From NCBI GenBank assembly GCA_031291755.1, contig JARLIK010000019.1, positions 124,001 through 188,000 on the forward strand: DNA of 64,000 nucleotides, written 5' to 3'. Below, piece by piece: positions 24,501 through 34,800 of the stretch; position 1 is the stretch's first letter; every line of letters starts with the position of its first letter. The DNA is from Acidocella sp. GTDB lineage: Bacteria > Pseudomonadota > Alphaproteobacteria > Acetobacterales > Acetobacteraceae. The notes under the pieces are model-generated. The model had not been told where the DNA came from and ran no database searches. It saw nothing but the letters and a program-made list of their open reading frames with translations. The translations under genes were made by a program, and so were the position numbers.

Positions 24501-27500
24501 TTATTCGGCAGCCATCGCGTGGCCTGCAGGCTCGACCATATCAACCGCCCGGGCGAGATCGACGGACAGCAGACGGGAAACGCCGCGCTCCTGCATGGTA
24601 ACGCCATACAGCCGGTCCATTCGGGCCATCGTGAGATGATGGTGGGTTACCACCAGGAACCGCGTGCCGGTCGCGCGGACCATATCTTCAAGCAGGGTGC
24701 AGAACCGTTCCACGTTGGCATCATCCAGCGGCGCATCCACCTCATCGAGTACCGAGATTGGTGCCGGGTTGCACATAAACACCGCGAAAATCAATGAAAG
24801 CGCTGTCAAAGCCTGCTCGCCGCCCGACAGCAGGGAGAGGGTTGCGAGCTTTTTGCCGGGCGGCTGCGCATAAATTTCCAGCCCGGCCTCGAGAGGGTCA
24901 TCGGATCCAACCAGCGCCAAATGCGCCTTCCCACCGCCGAACATCCGGGAAAACAGGGTCTGGAAGTGCTTATCTACCTCGTTGAATACGGCAGAAAGCC
25001 GCTCCCGACCTTCCCTGTTGAGATGGCCGATGGAGCCGCGCAGCTTGGCAATGGCGGAGGTAATTTCGTCGCGTTCGCGCTCGATTGTAGCGATGGCGGC
25101 TTCAGCTTCCTCGGCTTCGATATCGGCCCGCAGGTTGACGGGCCCCATCTCTTCGCGCTCACGGGTCAGGCGCTCCCAGCGTTTGCGAGCTTTGTCCTCT
25201 GAGTCCGGGGTAAGGTCTGCCGGTGGGTCAGGGAGCGCCGGAGTCGCGCCCAAACGTTCCAGTATTCTCTCCGCGACTGTCCCCCAGGCGTGGTTGGCAG
25301 CGGCAATGTTACCTTCTTCGCGGGCGCGGCCTTCTCTAGCATGGCTCAGAGCGGTTTCAGCGGCGCGCGCCTGACGGGCTGCTGTATCGGCTGCTGTTTG
25401 CGCGATGTGAAGCGCTTCGGCGGCGCGCCGGTGATTCGCTTCTGCAACACCGAGCGCATCTAAAGCGTCGCGGCGCGCTGCGGCTGCGATGGCAGGGGCG
25501 TCAGTGAGAGCCGCAGCCGCGGCCTCAGCTTCGGTACGCCGGGCTGTCAGGTCGGTCAGGCGTTCTTCTGCATCTCGCGCCCGCTCAACCCAGTCACTGC
25601 GTTCCCTTTCCAGGATCTCTAACCGTTTGGTCCTTCCAGCGTCAGCAGATCGTAGGGCTTCTAGCTCGCGGCGGGCGGTGGCTTCAACTTGCCTGGCCGT
25701 ACTGAGTGCTGTCCGAGCGCTCTCTACGGCTGTTCGGGCGACGCCGATATCGGGTAATTGTGCAGCGCTAGCGCGAACATTTGCCAAATTACTGTTGGCG
25801 TCGGCGGATTCTGCCGAAACTTGATCATATTGTGCCTGAACCGCAGCGAGTTTCGTGCCCGCCCGTTCGGCCTCTGCCGTTAGCCGGACCGCCTCGCTAC
25901 GGGTGCGATCGAAGTGCTGTTCGGCATTACGCCGTGAGTCCCGCGCGGTCTGTTCTGCGGAACGGGCGTTACGTTCCGCCACTTCAGCCTCGGTGCGGGC
26001 GCTTCGTAAAGCCTCGGCGGCCTTTAAGGTTGTTGCGCGTTCAACTTCGAGGGCGTTGAGGCGGTTGCGCTGGGCAAGCCGGACCGCCGCTTCGGATGTC
26101 GCGCCAGGGCGGATGGTATAACCATCCCAACGCCAAACAGCGCCGCCGCGTGACACCAGAATCTGGCCAGGTGTCAGATTACCCTGGTAAATATTGCCAT
26201 CAGCGCCTTCCGGCAGCAGTAATATATGAGACAGGGCGCGGGTAAGAGCGGCCGGACCTGAGACCAGGTTTGCAAAGGACTTCAACGGTACAACGGAAAG
26301 TTCGAGCGGCGGCAGTTGCCGCCAGTGCCGGGCTGCCGTTGGTTCGGCTGAAGCAGACAACTCTTCGCGCAGCGCGGCCCCCAAGGCTACCTCTAACCCA
26401 GGCGGCACTGAAAGCGAGTCGAGTATGGGGGCAGCCTCGCGGCCAAATTTCTGCGCTAGTAAGGCTGCGAGAGCATCATATTCCGTAGCGATTTTGGTGG
26501 CGGCGGAGTCTGCGGCAGCAGCGTCGGTTCGGGCGCTAGCCAAAGCTGACTCAGCCTTGACGCGTTCCGCTTCTGCCGCCGTGACGGCTTCTCGCGCCTC
26601 AAGTAATGCCGCCTCTGCAGCTGCCCGTTCAGCCTCTGCTGCTGTGACACGCTCGGCAGGGATGAGGCTTGCGGAGACCCTGTTAAACTCAACCTCAATC
26701 TCAGCGAGGCGGCTGGCGGTCCGCTTTGCCCGTGATTCGGCTTCAATCAACGCTCGCCGGGCAGCCTCAGATTCTGCGGCAATGCGCGCGGCATCTTCAG
26801 TTGCCCGGTTGGCGGCGGCTTCCGCGTCTCGCACCGCTTCCAAAGCTGCATCCTCAGCCTGTCCCGCTGCTGCCAGTAGCGACGGCGCGGTGACGAGTTC
26901 AGTGAGTAGCCGCGATTGTTCCTCGTCAAGCCGGTTCTGTGCCGCTTGCGCATCGGCGGCGATCTTGCTGGCGTGGGCATGGTCGCGGGCGAGCATATCC
27001 AACCTGGTTCGCGCCTCGGTCAGGCTGGCGCGGGCCCGCGTTTCCGCCTCGGCGGATTGTTCCTGAGCAATGCGGGCGCGTTCCAGCAAGGTGCGGGCCT
27101 CAGATTCCGTGCTGCGCAGTTGCGGGAGCAAGGCTTCAGTTTCAGCGGCGCGTGCAGCGGCTTCAGCCGCCGCCATGGTGGATTCGGTAACGCTTGTATC
27201 GGCAAGGTTGAAAGCGGCCTGTGCGGCTATTTGCGCCGCCTGTGCCACGGCCCGCTGGATGGTTAAAAGCTCAGCTTCCGCAGACCGGATGGCACCCGAT
27301 AAATTGCGATACCGGCTCGCCTGCCTCGATTGCTTTTTTAATTCAGCAAGGCGCGACTCGATCTGGCCTTTAAGGTCTTCGGCCCGTGATAGGTTTTGCT
27401 CGGCAGCCTTCAGCTTCAATTCCGCTTCATGCCGGCGGGCATGCAGGCCGGTGATGCCGGCTGCTTCCTCTAGTAAAGCCCGGCGCTCGTCGGGGCGAGC

Positions 27501-27968
27501 ATTCACCAGTGCACCGACTCGGCCTTGGCTGACCATCGCCGAAGCTCTGGAGCCAGACGCAAGGTCGGCGAATAAGGTCTGCACATCGCGCGCTCGCGCT
27601 TCCTTGCCGTTGACTCGGTATGCGCTGCCCGACCCGCGCTCGATTTTCCGTGAGATTTCCAGGTCCGCTGCCTCATGAAACGGTGGCGGCGCCAAGCCGG
27701 CTGTATCCTCCAGTGTGAGCGTCACCTCGGCCAGATTGCGGGACGCCCGACCGGCTGTTCCGGCAAAAATCACATCCTCCATTTCGGCACCGCGCATGTT
27801 GCGGGCGTTAGCCTCGCCCATTGCCCAGCGTAATGCCTCGATAACATTGGACTTGCCGCACCCGTTCGGCCCGACCACGCCTGTCAACCCGGGCAGTATT
27901 TCCACGGTCGTCGCATCGGCGAAGCTCTTAAACCCGGCGATGCGCAGGCGGGCAAAACGAGCGGGCAT
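24501..27968 (-). CDS. smc: Chromosome segregation protein SMC
   Basis: The 1155-residue condensin subunit organises and segregates the chromosome. It has the N-terminal Walker A GPNGCGKSNVIEALRWAMGE, two long coiled coils rich in Ala, Glu and Arg flanking a hinge around residues 500-650, and the C-terminal ABC signature LSLLSGGEQALTALSLIFAV with Walker B PISVLDEVDAPLDD. Length is normal for alphaproteobacterial SMC. It starts two bases after the dsbA stop and is the last gene of a dciA-dsbA-smc unit. ScpA/ScpB genes are not in the window. Confidence 0.96.
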   Translation of the reverse strand: MPARFARLRIAGFKSFADATTVEILPGLTGVVGPNGCGKSNVIEALRWAMGEANARNMRGAEMEDVIFAGTAGRASRNLAEVTLTLEDTAGLAPPPFHEAADLEISRKIERGSGSAYRVNGKEARARDVQTLFADLASGSRASAMVSQGRVGALVNARPDERRALLEEAAGITGLHARRHEAELKLKAAEQNLSRAEDLKGQIESRLAELKKQSRQASRYRNLSGAIRSAEAELLTIQRAVAQAAQIAAQAAFNLADTSVTESTMAAAEAAARAAETEALLPQLRSTESEARTLLERARIAQEQSAEAETRARASLTEARTRLDMLARDHAHASKIAADAQAAQNRLDEEQSRLLTELVTAPSLLAAAGQAEDAALEAVRDAEAAANRATEDAARIAAESEAARRALIEAESRAKRTASRLAEIEVEFNRVSASLIPAERVTAAEAERAAAEAALLEAREAVTAAEAERVKAESALASARTDAAAADSAATKIATEYDALAALLAQKFGREAAPILDSLSVPPGLEVALGAALREELSASAEPTAARHWRQLPPLELSVVPLKSFANLVSGPAALTRALSHILLLPEGADGNIYQGNLTPGQILVSRGGAVWRWDGYTIRPGATSEAAVRLAQRNRLNALEVERATTLKAAEALRSARTEAEVAERNARSAEQTARDSRRNAEQHFDRTRSEAVRLTAEAERAGTKLAAVQAQYDQVSAESADANSNLANVRASAAQLPDIGVARTAVESARTALSTARQVEATARRELEALRSADAGRTKRLEILERERSDWVERARDAEERLTDLTARRTEAEAAAAALTDAPAIAAAARRDALDALGVAEANHRRAAEALHIAQTAADTAARQARAAETALSHAREGRAREEGNIAAANHAWGTVAERILERLGATPALPDPPADLTPDSEDKARKRWERLTREREEMGPVNLRADIEAEEAEAAIATIERERDEITSAIAKLRGSIGHLNREGRERLSAVFNEVDKHFQTLFSRMFGGGKAHLALVGSDDPLEAGLEIYAQPPGKKLATLSLLSGGEQALTALSLIFAVFMCNPAPISVLDEVDAPLDDANVERFCTLLEDMVRATGTRFLVVTHHHLTMARMDRLYGVTMQERGVSRLLSVDLARAVDMVEPAGHAMAAE

Positions 27969-27970
27969 GA

Positions 27971-28582
27971 TTATCCTTTCGCTGCGGCGGCGACAGTTGA
28001 GGCAAACTCATCATATTCCATGGCACCGGTATGAAGCGTGCCATTGATGATGAAGCTGGGTGTGGCGTTGATGTGATACATTTTTTCTGCTTCCTGCTGA
28101 TCTTGCAGGATAAAATTTTTCAGCTTGTCATCAGCCAGTGCCGCGTCGTAGGTGCTGCGGTCCATCCCCGCCAGCGCGGCATATTTATAGATCGCCTGCT
28201 TATAGTCGATGCCAGGGGTGAACGCCCAATCACTCTGGCTGGCGAAGAGAGTTTCAATAAATGGATAATACTCTTCGGCAGGGAGATAACGCGAAACCTG
28301 AGCGGCCATCAGGGCCACCCCGTCCAGAGGAAAATCCTTATAAATGATTTGCAGTTTCCCGGTATCGACCAGTTTTGGCTTCACCTGCGGCATGACAACC
28401 GTGCCGAAATAAGCACAATGGGTGCAGGTCAGGGAAAAATATTCGACTGCTGTGACGGGTGCCTTTGGCGAGCCGATGGAACGTTGGCTGAACGGGTCGA
28501 CCGAGCTACTGGCGGCAAAAGCCGACGGCGACAAAACAGTAGCACCCACAAGGGATAGTATAGAACGGCGTGATATCTGCAT
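27971..28582 (-). CDS. Periplasmic DsbA-family thiol:disulfide oxidoreductase
   Basis: The 203-residue protein starts at ATG 28582 after GAGGAAATT and has a signal peptide (QISRRSILSLVGATVLSPSAFA) with a twin-arginine-like SRRSI. The thioredoxin fold carries the CTHC active site in EYFSLTCTHCAYFG and the cis-Pro loop NATPSFIINGT. It belongs to the DsbA/DsbG-like group frequent beside smc in Rhodospirillales and probably catalyses disulfide formation or isomerisation in secreted proteins. It sits between dciA and smc with short spacing. Confidence 0.92.
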   Translation of the reverse strand: MQISRRSILSLVGATVLSPSAFAASSSVDPFSQRSIGSPKAPVTAVEYFSLTCTHCAYFGTVVMPQVKPKLVDTGKLQIIYKDFPLDGVALMAAQVSRYLPAEEYYPFIETLFASQSDWAFTPGIDYKQAIYKYAALAGMDRSTYDAALADDKLKNFILQDQQEAEKMYHINATPSFIINGTLHTGAMEYDEFASTVAAAAKG

Positions 28583-28637
28583 AATTTCCTCTACATGTAG
28601 TTTAGCCAGGATTCCGAAGAAGAGTCGAATCGTAAGT

Positions 28638-29105
28638 TCAGCCCCGCCGCGAGATACCCTCATATAATTTTGCGAGAGCCTCACCTAAAGGACCTTCGGG
28701 CAGATTTTGGGGCGGCTTGGCAGCGGCGTTCGCGGGAATTTTCTGGGTGGTAAGGCTGGCGGCCGGGGACAACTGAACAAACCGCAGCCGCTCGACCATT
28801 TGTTGGCCGATGCCCACATTAAGCCGGCTGATCAAAGTAGCACTCTGGTACTGCAATTTCATCGCGGCCGGCCCGTTGCAGGCCAGGGTGAGGGTTCCAC
28901 CGGCAAATTTAACCGGCACGGCGCGGGCGCTGAATTCCGGACCCGCCAGACTATCCCAGTCGGCCAATAGCTGTGCGGCGGCAGGGGCGCGGCGACGGAA
29001 GGCGGGGCGGACGATGGGGGCGATCAGCGCCGCAATGCCGCGTGCCGCGAAGTTGCGCGGCGGCGGCTCAAGAGGCACATCCTTGCGGGGTGACGCTTTT
29101 ACCAT
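28638..29105 (-). CDS. DciA-like protein (DUF721), putative replicative-helicase loader
   Basis: A 155-residue protein with the DUF721 pattern: RPAFRRRAPAAAQLLADWDSLAGPEFSARAVPVKFAGGTLTLACNGPAAMKLQYQSATLISRLN. DciA is the ancestral DnaB loader in bacteria that lack DnaC/DnaI. ATG 29105 and GTG 29111 are both possible; AGGAG is 5 bases before the GTG and 11 before the ATG. Its 5' end overlaps the 5' end of mutY on the other strand. The C-terminal tail is Pro/Ala-rich and probably unstructured. Confidence 0.8.
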   Translation of the reverse strand: MVKASPRKDVPLEPPPRNFAARGIAALIAPIVRPAFRRRAPAAAQLLADWDSLAGPEFSARAVPVKFAGGTLTLACNGPAAMKLQYQSATLISRLNVGIGQQMVERLRFVQLSPAASLTTQKIPANAAAKPPQNLPEGPLGEALAKLYEGISRRG

Positions 29106-30097
29106 CAGCACGTAAGCTCCTGTTCTGGTATGCCCGCCACCGGCGGCATTTGCCCTGGCGTTCTGCACCCGGCGAGACGGCAAATCCATATCATGTCTGG
29201 CTCTCCGAGATCATGCTGCAGCAGACTGTGGTTGCTACCGTGATACCCTATTACGCGAAATTTCTGGAGGCGTATCCCGGGATAGAAAATTTAGCTGCGG
29301 CACCCTTGGATGAAGTGCTGGGGTTGTGGGCCGGGCTCGGCTATTATGCGCGAGCTCGCAATTTGCACGGCTGCGCTCAGCAAGTGGCCGCGGCCGGCGG
29401 TTTTCCGCAGAGCATTGAGGGTCTGCGCGCGCTGCCTGGCATTGGCCCTTATACTGCCAACGCCATTGGCGCGATCGCGTTTAATCTGCCGGTATTGCCC
29501 GTGGATGGTAACATCGAGCGTATTGCTGCCCGGATTTTTGGCGTCTCGGCAGCGATTCCCGCCGCCAAACCGGAAATTGCCCGCATTGCATTGCGCTTGA
29601 TGCAACACAAGGCTGCCATTGCCGCACCAGGCGATTTTGCCCAGGCTCTGTTTGATCTGGGAGCTACAATCTGCACGCCGCGTAGCCCGGCCTGCGTTGA
29701 GTGTCCCTGGCAGAGTGCTTGCCAAGCCCACGCTTTGGGTATTGCCGCCACCCTGCCGGTGCGCACCAAAAAGACGCAGCGTCCGCACCGTACCGGGGTT
29801 GCCTATGTGCTGCTGGATAAATCCGGAAATATATTGCTTATCCGGCGGCCACCTTCAGGCTTGCTGGGTGGGATGCTAGCTTTGCCGGACGTGCCGCCGG
29901 TTAAAGCGAAATGGCGAGACGTCGGCGAAATTCAGCATGTGTTCACCCATTTTTCTCTTACCATGCAGGTTAAGGTGGCGGTGGTGGCCAAATTGCCCCC
30001 TGGTGCCTTGGCGGCCCCCGCCAAAACCGCGCCCTTACCCTCCGTGATGCGCAAGGCGCTTGACGCTGGACTGAACTCAATTGACGATTGCGCATGA
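29090..30097 (+). CDS. mutY: A/G-specific adenine glycosylase MutY
   Basis: MutY removes adenine mispaired with 8-oxoguanine. The protein (335 residues from GTG 29090) has the N-terminal RRHLPWR segment, SEIMLQQT, the helix-hairpin-helix LPGIGPYTANAIGAIAFN with the catalytic Asp in VDGNIER, and the [4Fe-4S] ligands C-x6-C-x2-C-x5-C in CTPRSPACVECPWQSAC. A C-terminal NUDIX-like 8-oxoG recognition domain follows (VAYVLLDKSGNILLIRR). The start is uncertain: GTG 29090 is the only reasonable codon before the conserved N-terminus and has only a weak ribosome site. The stop overlaps the next gene's ATG. Confidence 0.93.
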   Translation: MTLLPSARKLLFWYARHRRHLPWRSAPGETANPYHVWLSEIMLQQTVVATVIPYYAKFLEAYPGIENLAAAPLDEVLGLWAGLGYYARARNLHGCAQQVAAAGGFPQSIEGLRALPGIGPYTANAIGAIAFNLPVLPVDGNIERIAARIFGVSAAIPAAKPEIARIALRLMQHKAAIAAPGDFAQALFDLGATICTPRSPACVECPWQSACQAHALGIAATLPVRTKKTQRPHRTGVAYVLLDKSGNILLIRRPPSGLLGGMLALPDVPPVKAKWRDVGEIQHVFTHFSLTMQVKVAVVAKLPPGALAAPAKTAPLPSVMRKALDAGLNSIDDCA

Positions 30098-31173
30098 AAG
30101 AATTTTCCCCGCACGACGGTTTGCTTGCCATCGATACCCATGTGGACATCCCCTGGCCCAACGGCCCCAGCCCGTTTGAGGATGGCCCGCGCTGTGTGGA
30201 TTTACCCAAGCTGAAAGCGGGCCATATCGCGGCGGTATGTTTTGCTGCCTATATTCCGCAAGGGCCGCGCGATGCTGCTGGCCATGAACAGGCCGCGATC
30301 AGGGTGCGGGCCATGTTGGACAGCATTGCCGCGATGGCTCCGAAAGACGGCACCGGCGGCGTGCTCACCAGCACGGCGGATGCCATCGAGGCAGCTTTTG
30401 CGGCGGGTAAAACCGGCATCATCCCCGCCATCGAGAATGGCTACGCCATGGGCGAGGATTTAGCAGCACTTGATGAGTTTGCCGCGCGTGGTGTGCGCTA
30501 CATGACACTCACGCACAACGGCCATAACGCTTTGGCCGATGCCGCCATTCCACTGGCCAGCCTGGGCAACGCCGCCGCCGAGCATGGCGGGCTCTCAGAG
30601 CTTGGCCGGGCGGCGGTCGCGCGGATGAATGAGTTAGGAATTTTGGTAGATATTTCGCACGCCGCCAAATCCACCATGTTGCAAGCAGCAGAACTCTCAC
30701 GCACGCCGATTCTAGCTACCCATTCCTGCATTCGTTCGCTTTGCGACCACCCGCGCAACCTCGATGATGAGCAATTGGAAGTGCTAGGCGCCACCGGCGG
30801 GCTGGTGCAGATCACCATTGTTTCAAATTTTTTACGCCCGAAAGCCCGCGCCAGCGATTTAACCGTGGCCGATATTGCTGACCATGTGGATTACGCCGTG
30901 AAAAAAATCGGCATCGACCATGTTGGAATTGGCACGGACTTCGACGGCGGTGGTGGTGTGCGGGGTTTCATGAACGCCGCGCAAGCGCCAAATTTAACCA
31001 AGGAATTGTTCAGACGCGGGTACGACCGGGAGGCGTTGAGCAAGATTTGGGGCGGGAATTTTTTGCGGCTGTTACGGGCGGCGGAGACAGAAGCTAACAT
31101 CGGAGGGTTTAATGGGGGTTTACGCCCCCAAACGCCCGGGGCTTACCCTCCGCGTCAATCGCCACAAACGTAA
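30094..31173 (+). CDS. Membrane-dipeptidase-like metallopeptidase (M19, renal dipeptidase family)
   Basis: The 359-residue enzyme has the M19 zinc motifs: DTHVDIPW near the N-terminus, a bridging Glu in IPAIENGYAMG, THNGHNALAD, ILVDISHAAKSTM, ATHSCIRSLCDHPRNLDDEQL and HVGIGTDFDGGGGV. Family members hydrolyse dipeptides, often L-D or D-containing ones, and in some species act on cell-wall-derived or secondary-metabolite peptides. It starts in a 4-bp ATGA overlap with mutY. There is no signal peptide, so a cytoplasmic role is expected. The 3' end overlaps the convergent thioesterase gene by 65 bp. Confidence 0.92.
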   Translation: MKEFSPHDGLLAIDTHVDIPWPNGPSPFEDGPRCVDLPKLKAGHIAAVCFAAYIPQGPRDAAGHEQAAIRVRAMLDSIAAMAPKDGTGGVLTSTADAIEAAFAAGKTGIIPAIENGYAMGEDLAALDEFAARGVRYMTLTHNGHNALADAAIPLASLGNAAAEHGGLSELGRAAVARMNELGILVDISHAAKSTMLQAAELSRTPILATHSCIRSLCDHPRNLDDEQLEVLGATGGLVQITIVSNFLRPKARASDLTVADIADHVDYAVKKIGIDHVGIGTDFDGGGGVRGFMNAAQAPNLTKELFRRGYDREALSKIWGGNFLRLLRAAETEANIGGFNGGLRPQTPGAYPPRQSPQT

Positions 31174-31516
31174 ACACCGCTCGCGTCACACGGTATTCTT
31201 CCGCGGTAATTCGTGCCCTGCGCCAGGCTTCAACGTTAATTTTCATCGAGGTGCGGCCCTGCGAGAGCAATTCGCAGTAAACGCTTACCTCGTCACCGAT
31301 TTTTACCGGGCGCAGAAAGCTCATGGCGTCCACGGAGACGGTCACGCAGCGGCCATGTGAGACCCGCGACGCCAGGTTCCCGGCCGCCAAATCCATCTGG
31401 CTCATCAGCCAGCCGCCGAAAATATCGCCATTGGCGTTAGAATCGCCTGGCATGGCGATGGTGCGGATCATCGGGATGCCGGCTGGCGGTTGCTCATCCG
31501 GCATTGGGGTCGTCAT
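31109..31516 (-). CDS. YciA-type acyl-CoA thioesterase
   Basis: A 135-residue hotdog-fold enzyme with the YciA/BACH signature MPGDSNANGDIFGGWLMSQMDLAAG and the later SFLRPVKIGDEVSVYCELLSQGRTSMKI. It probably hydrolyses a broad range of acyl-CoA esters in the cytoplasm. It is the last gene of a minus-strand run tsaE-nucleotidyltransferase-addB-addA-trxA-thioesterase, with a two-base gap after trxA. Its 3' end lies inside the convergent dipeptidase gene. Confidence 0.92.
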   Translation of the reverse strand: MTTPMPDEQPPAGIPMIRTIAMPGDSNANGDIFGGWLMSQMDLAAGNLASRVSHGRCVTVSVDAMSFLRPVKIGDEVSVYCELLSQGRTSMKINVEAWRRARITAEEYRVTRAVFTFVAIDAEGKPRAFGGVNPH

Positions 31517-31518
31517 CC

Positions 31519-31836
31519 TTAGAGGCTTTTCTCGATCCAGGCTTTTAGGGCGCTTTTCGGGGCAGCGCCTACCTGGGTGGCGGCGGGTTTGCCGTCCTTG
31601 AAGATGATCAGGGTTGGAATGCCGCGCACGCCGAACTGGCTAGGCGTGAGGGGGTTTTCATCGATATTCACCTTCACGATGTCCAATTTGCCCGCATATT
31701 CAGTGCCAAGTTCTTCGAGGGAAGGGGCAATCGCGCGGCACGGGCCGCACCATTCGGCCCAGAAATCCACCAGCACTGGGCCGGAGGATTTTAGCACGTC
31801 AACAGCGAAAGTTTCGTCGGTTACCGGTTTGCTCAT
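31519..31836 (-). CDS. trxA: Thioredoxin
   Basis: The 105-residue protein is a canonical cytoplasmic thioredoxin with the redox motif WCGPC in [22 protein letters not shown], the buried Asp, and cis-Pro in [14 protein letters not shown]. It donates electrons to ribonucleotide reductase, peroxiredoxins and methionine sulfoxide reductases. It follows addA by 53 bases, as is common in Alphaproteobacteria, and was probably moved as part of the same conserved block. Confidence 0.95.
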   Translation of the reverse strand: MSKPVTDETFAVDVLKSSGPVLVDFWAEWCGPCRAIAPSLEELGTEYAGKLDIVKVNIDENPLTPSQFGVRGIPTLIIFKDGKPAATQVGAAPKSALKAWIEKSL

Positions 31837-31889
31837 GATAATATCCTAGAATTGCGTTGCGTTGAACATGGCGGGAATGGTCACGTTGA

Positions 31890-34800
31890 TCAAGCGGTCT
31901 GGCTGGTTTCGAATGGCTGTGCGCGCCCGGGTGCATGGCGGGCCAATAGGGCGGTGGAGATGGGCATGACAGCCGCGGTTTCGGTCCATATCAGCAGGCA
32001 TGTAATTGGCTTGGCCGGAAAAATTTGTTCCAAAACAGCTTGATATGCCGCCAATTGGCGTAAGTAAGCGGGTGGGACCGCGTCTGGACTGGAGGGTGGG
32101 AGCCGGTCGGTTTTGTAGTCGGCAACCAAAATAGCATCGTCTTGGACCGCCAACCGGTCCACCAGCCCGCCAATTTCAATGTCATCCAGAACCCCCGCCA
32201 GCGGGACTTCCGCCTTCGAGCCAGGGGCGAACAAGGGTTGCAACGCCGATGCCTCAAGGACGCTCATCACCGAATTAAGTATCTGGTCCTGCTGCGCAAT
32301 ACTCAGCGCAAGGCCAGGTTGCGCCAGATATTTCCGGCCAGCCGCATGCCTTGCCGTGGGCGCAATATCAGGCAAATGCTGCAGCAGCGCGTGGATCAGC
32401 CGGCCTTTTGCCAATGCGGCCTGCTGGGTCAGCCGCATGGCCGCGCTGCCGCTGCCTAACGGTGAGGCGGCCATCGCCCGCCGGGCTGGATCATCGGTGT
32501 TTCGGCTAGGCGCCAGTGGCTCAGGCTTGGTTGTTTCTGTCCTAGGCGATAAAGCTCGCCAGTCAGGCGCCATTCCTGCCCAAGCCGGGAGTGCTGCTGC
32601 ATAACTCGTTTCGCGCGTCTCCACACGGTCGGGCGCGGCGGTTTGCGCAATTCGGTAAGACAACACCCCCGCAGAATCGACCTGTATTTCGAGGGCGTTG
32701 AAGCCGGTTTTGATTAAATTATACCAGCACTCACTGGGCAGGGCTTGCCGGCTTTCTGCTCCGCAAATGATCAGTTCATCTTCCGCCCGAGTCAGGGCCA
32801 CATAGAGCAGGCGGTTATGCTCGGCCATCTGGCGTGTCTTGCTGGCCGCCACGGCCAGTGCGACGGCACCGGAACGTAATGCCGTGCGCGGACAAAAAAC
32901 CGGAACGTGAATACCTTGTTGCGGTACCGGCAGGCGGAACAGCGTGTTTTTAGGTTTGGGAACCGCGGTGGTGTCCGGCAAAATCACGATAGGCGCTTGC
33001 AAGCCCTTCGCTCCGTGCACCGTCATGATCCGTACCATGCCGCCACTGGCCTCAGCCTCACGCTTGATAGTGGCGCTCGATTGACGAAGCCAGGCCACAA
33101 AATGTTGCAGGGAAACCGGGTTGTTGCGGGCATGCGCTTGGGCTTCCGCCAGCATTTCATCAATCGGCTCGGCGGCTTCGGCCCCTAGCCGCTGCAGCAG
33201 CTTTGCCCGCCCCCTCAGCGGGCCGAGCGCCTGTGAGAGCAAACTATAGGGCGAAACGAAATCAACTTGCCTGAGCAATGTTTGGAAAAATGTGTCGGCG
33301 GCGGCCCAGTCAGGGCGTTCGGTCCGGCGCGTGAATAAGGCGGCTGCCAAGCTGCTGCGCCGGCCAAGCGCCAGCGCCATCAGGCTTTCATCCGAAAGCC
33401 CTCCGAGCGGCGATACCAGGAACTGTCCGAATGCTAGGTCATCGCTGGGCAGCAGTAGCGCATCGCAAAGCGCTAACAGGTCGCTGACCGCCTGCTGTTC
33501 AGGCAGCACCATGCGGTCCATGCCGGCGATTGGTATGTCGGCGGCCTTACAGGCGCGGGTGATGGCGCTGACAAGCTCGTCACGCCGACGCACCAAAATC
33601 AGGAAATCACCCGCCATTGCCAGCCGCTTGCGGCTAGGCAACTTATGTCCGGATGCTAGTGCATTCTTGATATAGGCGGCGATCTGTCCGGCGAGAGTCG
33701 CCTTGGCGGACTCCGCCAGCGCGTAATCGTCTGGCACTTCCCAAGGAGCCAGCGCCGTAGCCAGTGCTGGTTTGCTCAACGGCCAGAGCGTGACACCACC
33801 ATCTTGGCCGGTACGGCTGACCTCATGGTGCAGGCTGGCGGGGTCGCAAACGCCGTAGCAGGCTGGAGGTTGTGCAAATACTGCATCCACGAGTGCAAGG
33901 ACGGGCGCCGTCGAGCGGAACGAAACCGAGAGCTGCCCGTCCAGCCAGGATTGCCCTGCTGCTTTTGCCTTGTCGCGGAAGGCGGCGCGGTAAGTTTGAA
34001 AACTTTCCAGGTCGGCGCCCTGAAACGAGAAAATTGATTGTTTCGGGTCGCCCACGGCAAAAATGCTGCGGTGAACATCACGCGCACCGGCTCCGGCAAA
34101 AAACTCACCGGCGATGGCGTCAGCAATTTGCCATTGGGCCGGCGCGGTATCCTGCACCTCGTCCAGCAATAAATGGTCGATACCGCCATCAAGCTTATAT
34201 AATATCCAGGCTACATCATCAGGCTTTTTGAAGAGACTCAGCGTGATCGAGATTAAATCGGCGTATGTCAGCGTTGCGTGCTCGGATTTTTGTACTTCAT
34301 GAGTTCGCAAAATCGGTGCGGCGAGGGCGAGCAGGTGAGCATTGAAGGAAGCTAGGCCGGCGGCAAGCCTGGCTTCCTTAATCATTTCGATCCGTGAGCG
34401 TTCGGCTTCAATTTCTATAATCCAAGCATTGCACTCGTCATTCAGATGTTTGCCAAAAAATCCTCTGAAGGATCGTCGCTCGCCTTTATCCGTAAAATGC
34501 GCACCAACCCATTCCGCCCAGTTGGCTAGCCGTGTCTCGAGGTCGTTGCTCAGCCAGTCCAGGCATAGCCGCGCCCATTTTATCCCACTTGGATTCCCCA
34601 ACGCGGCGATGCGGCGTAGCACACTCACTAACTGGCCTTCCTGTGGGAGACTGACCGCTTCGATCAGGAGGTTTTCAAGCGAAGTTTCGGGTGCATTCAG
34701 GGCGGCGCGTTGCATCGCTGCAACGGCACTTAGCGAAAATTGCTTTAACAGGGTTTGAAATTCACCTTCACCTGCCAACTGCGCGACCAAGTTGGCGAAA

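Noticed and set aside
24490-24501. Perfect palindrome AGGAATATTCCT at the smc stop codon
   Set aside because: AT-rich 12-mer without loop or T tract; too short to support a terminator or operator claim.
24982-27678. Several long plus-strand open frames opposite smc, rich in Ala, Ser and Arg
   Set aside because: They mirror the Ala/Glu-rich coiled coil of SMC on the other strand; composition alone keeps these frames open.
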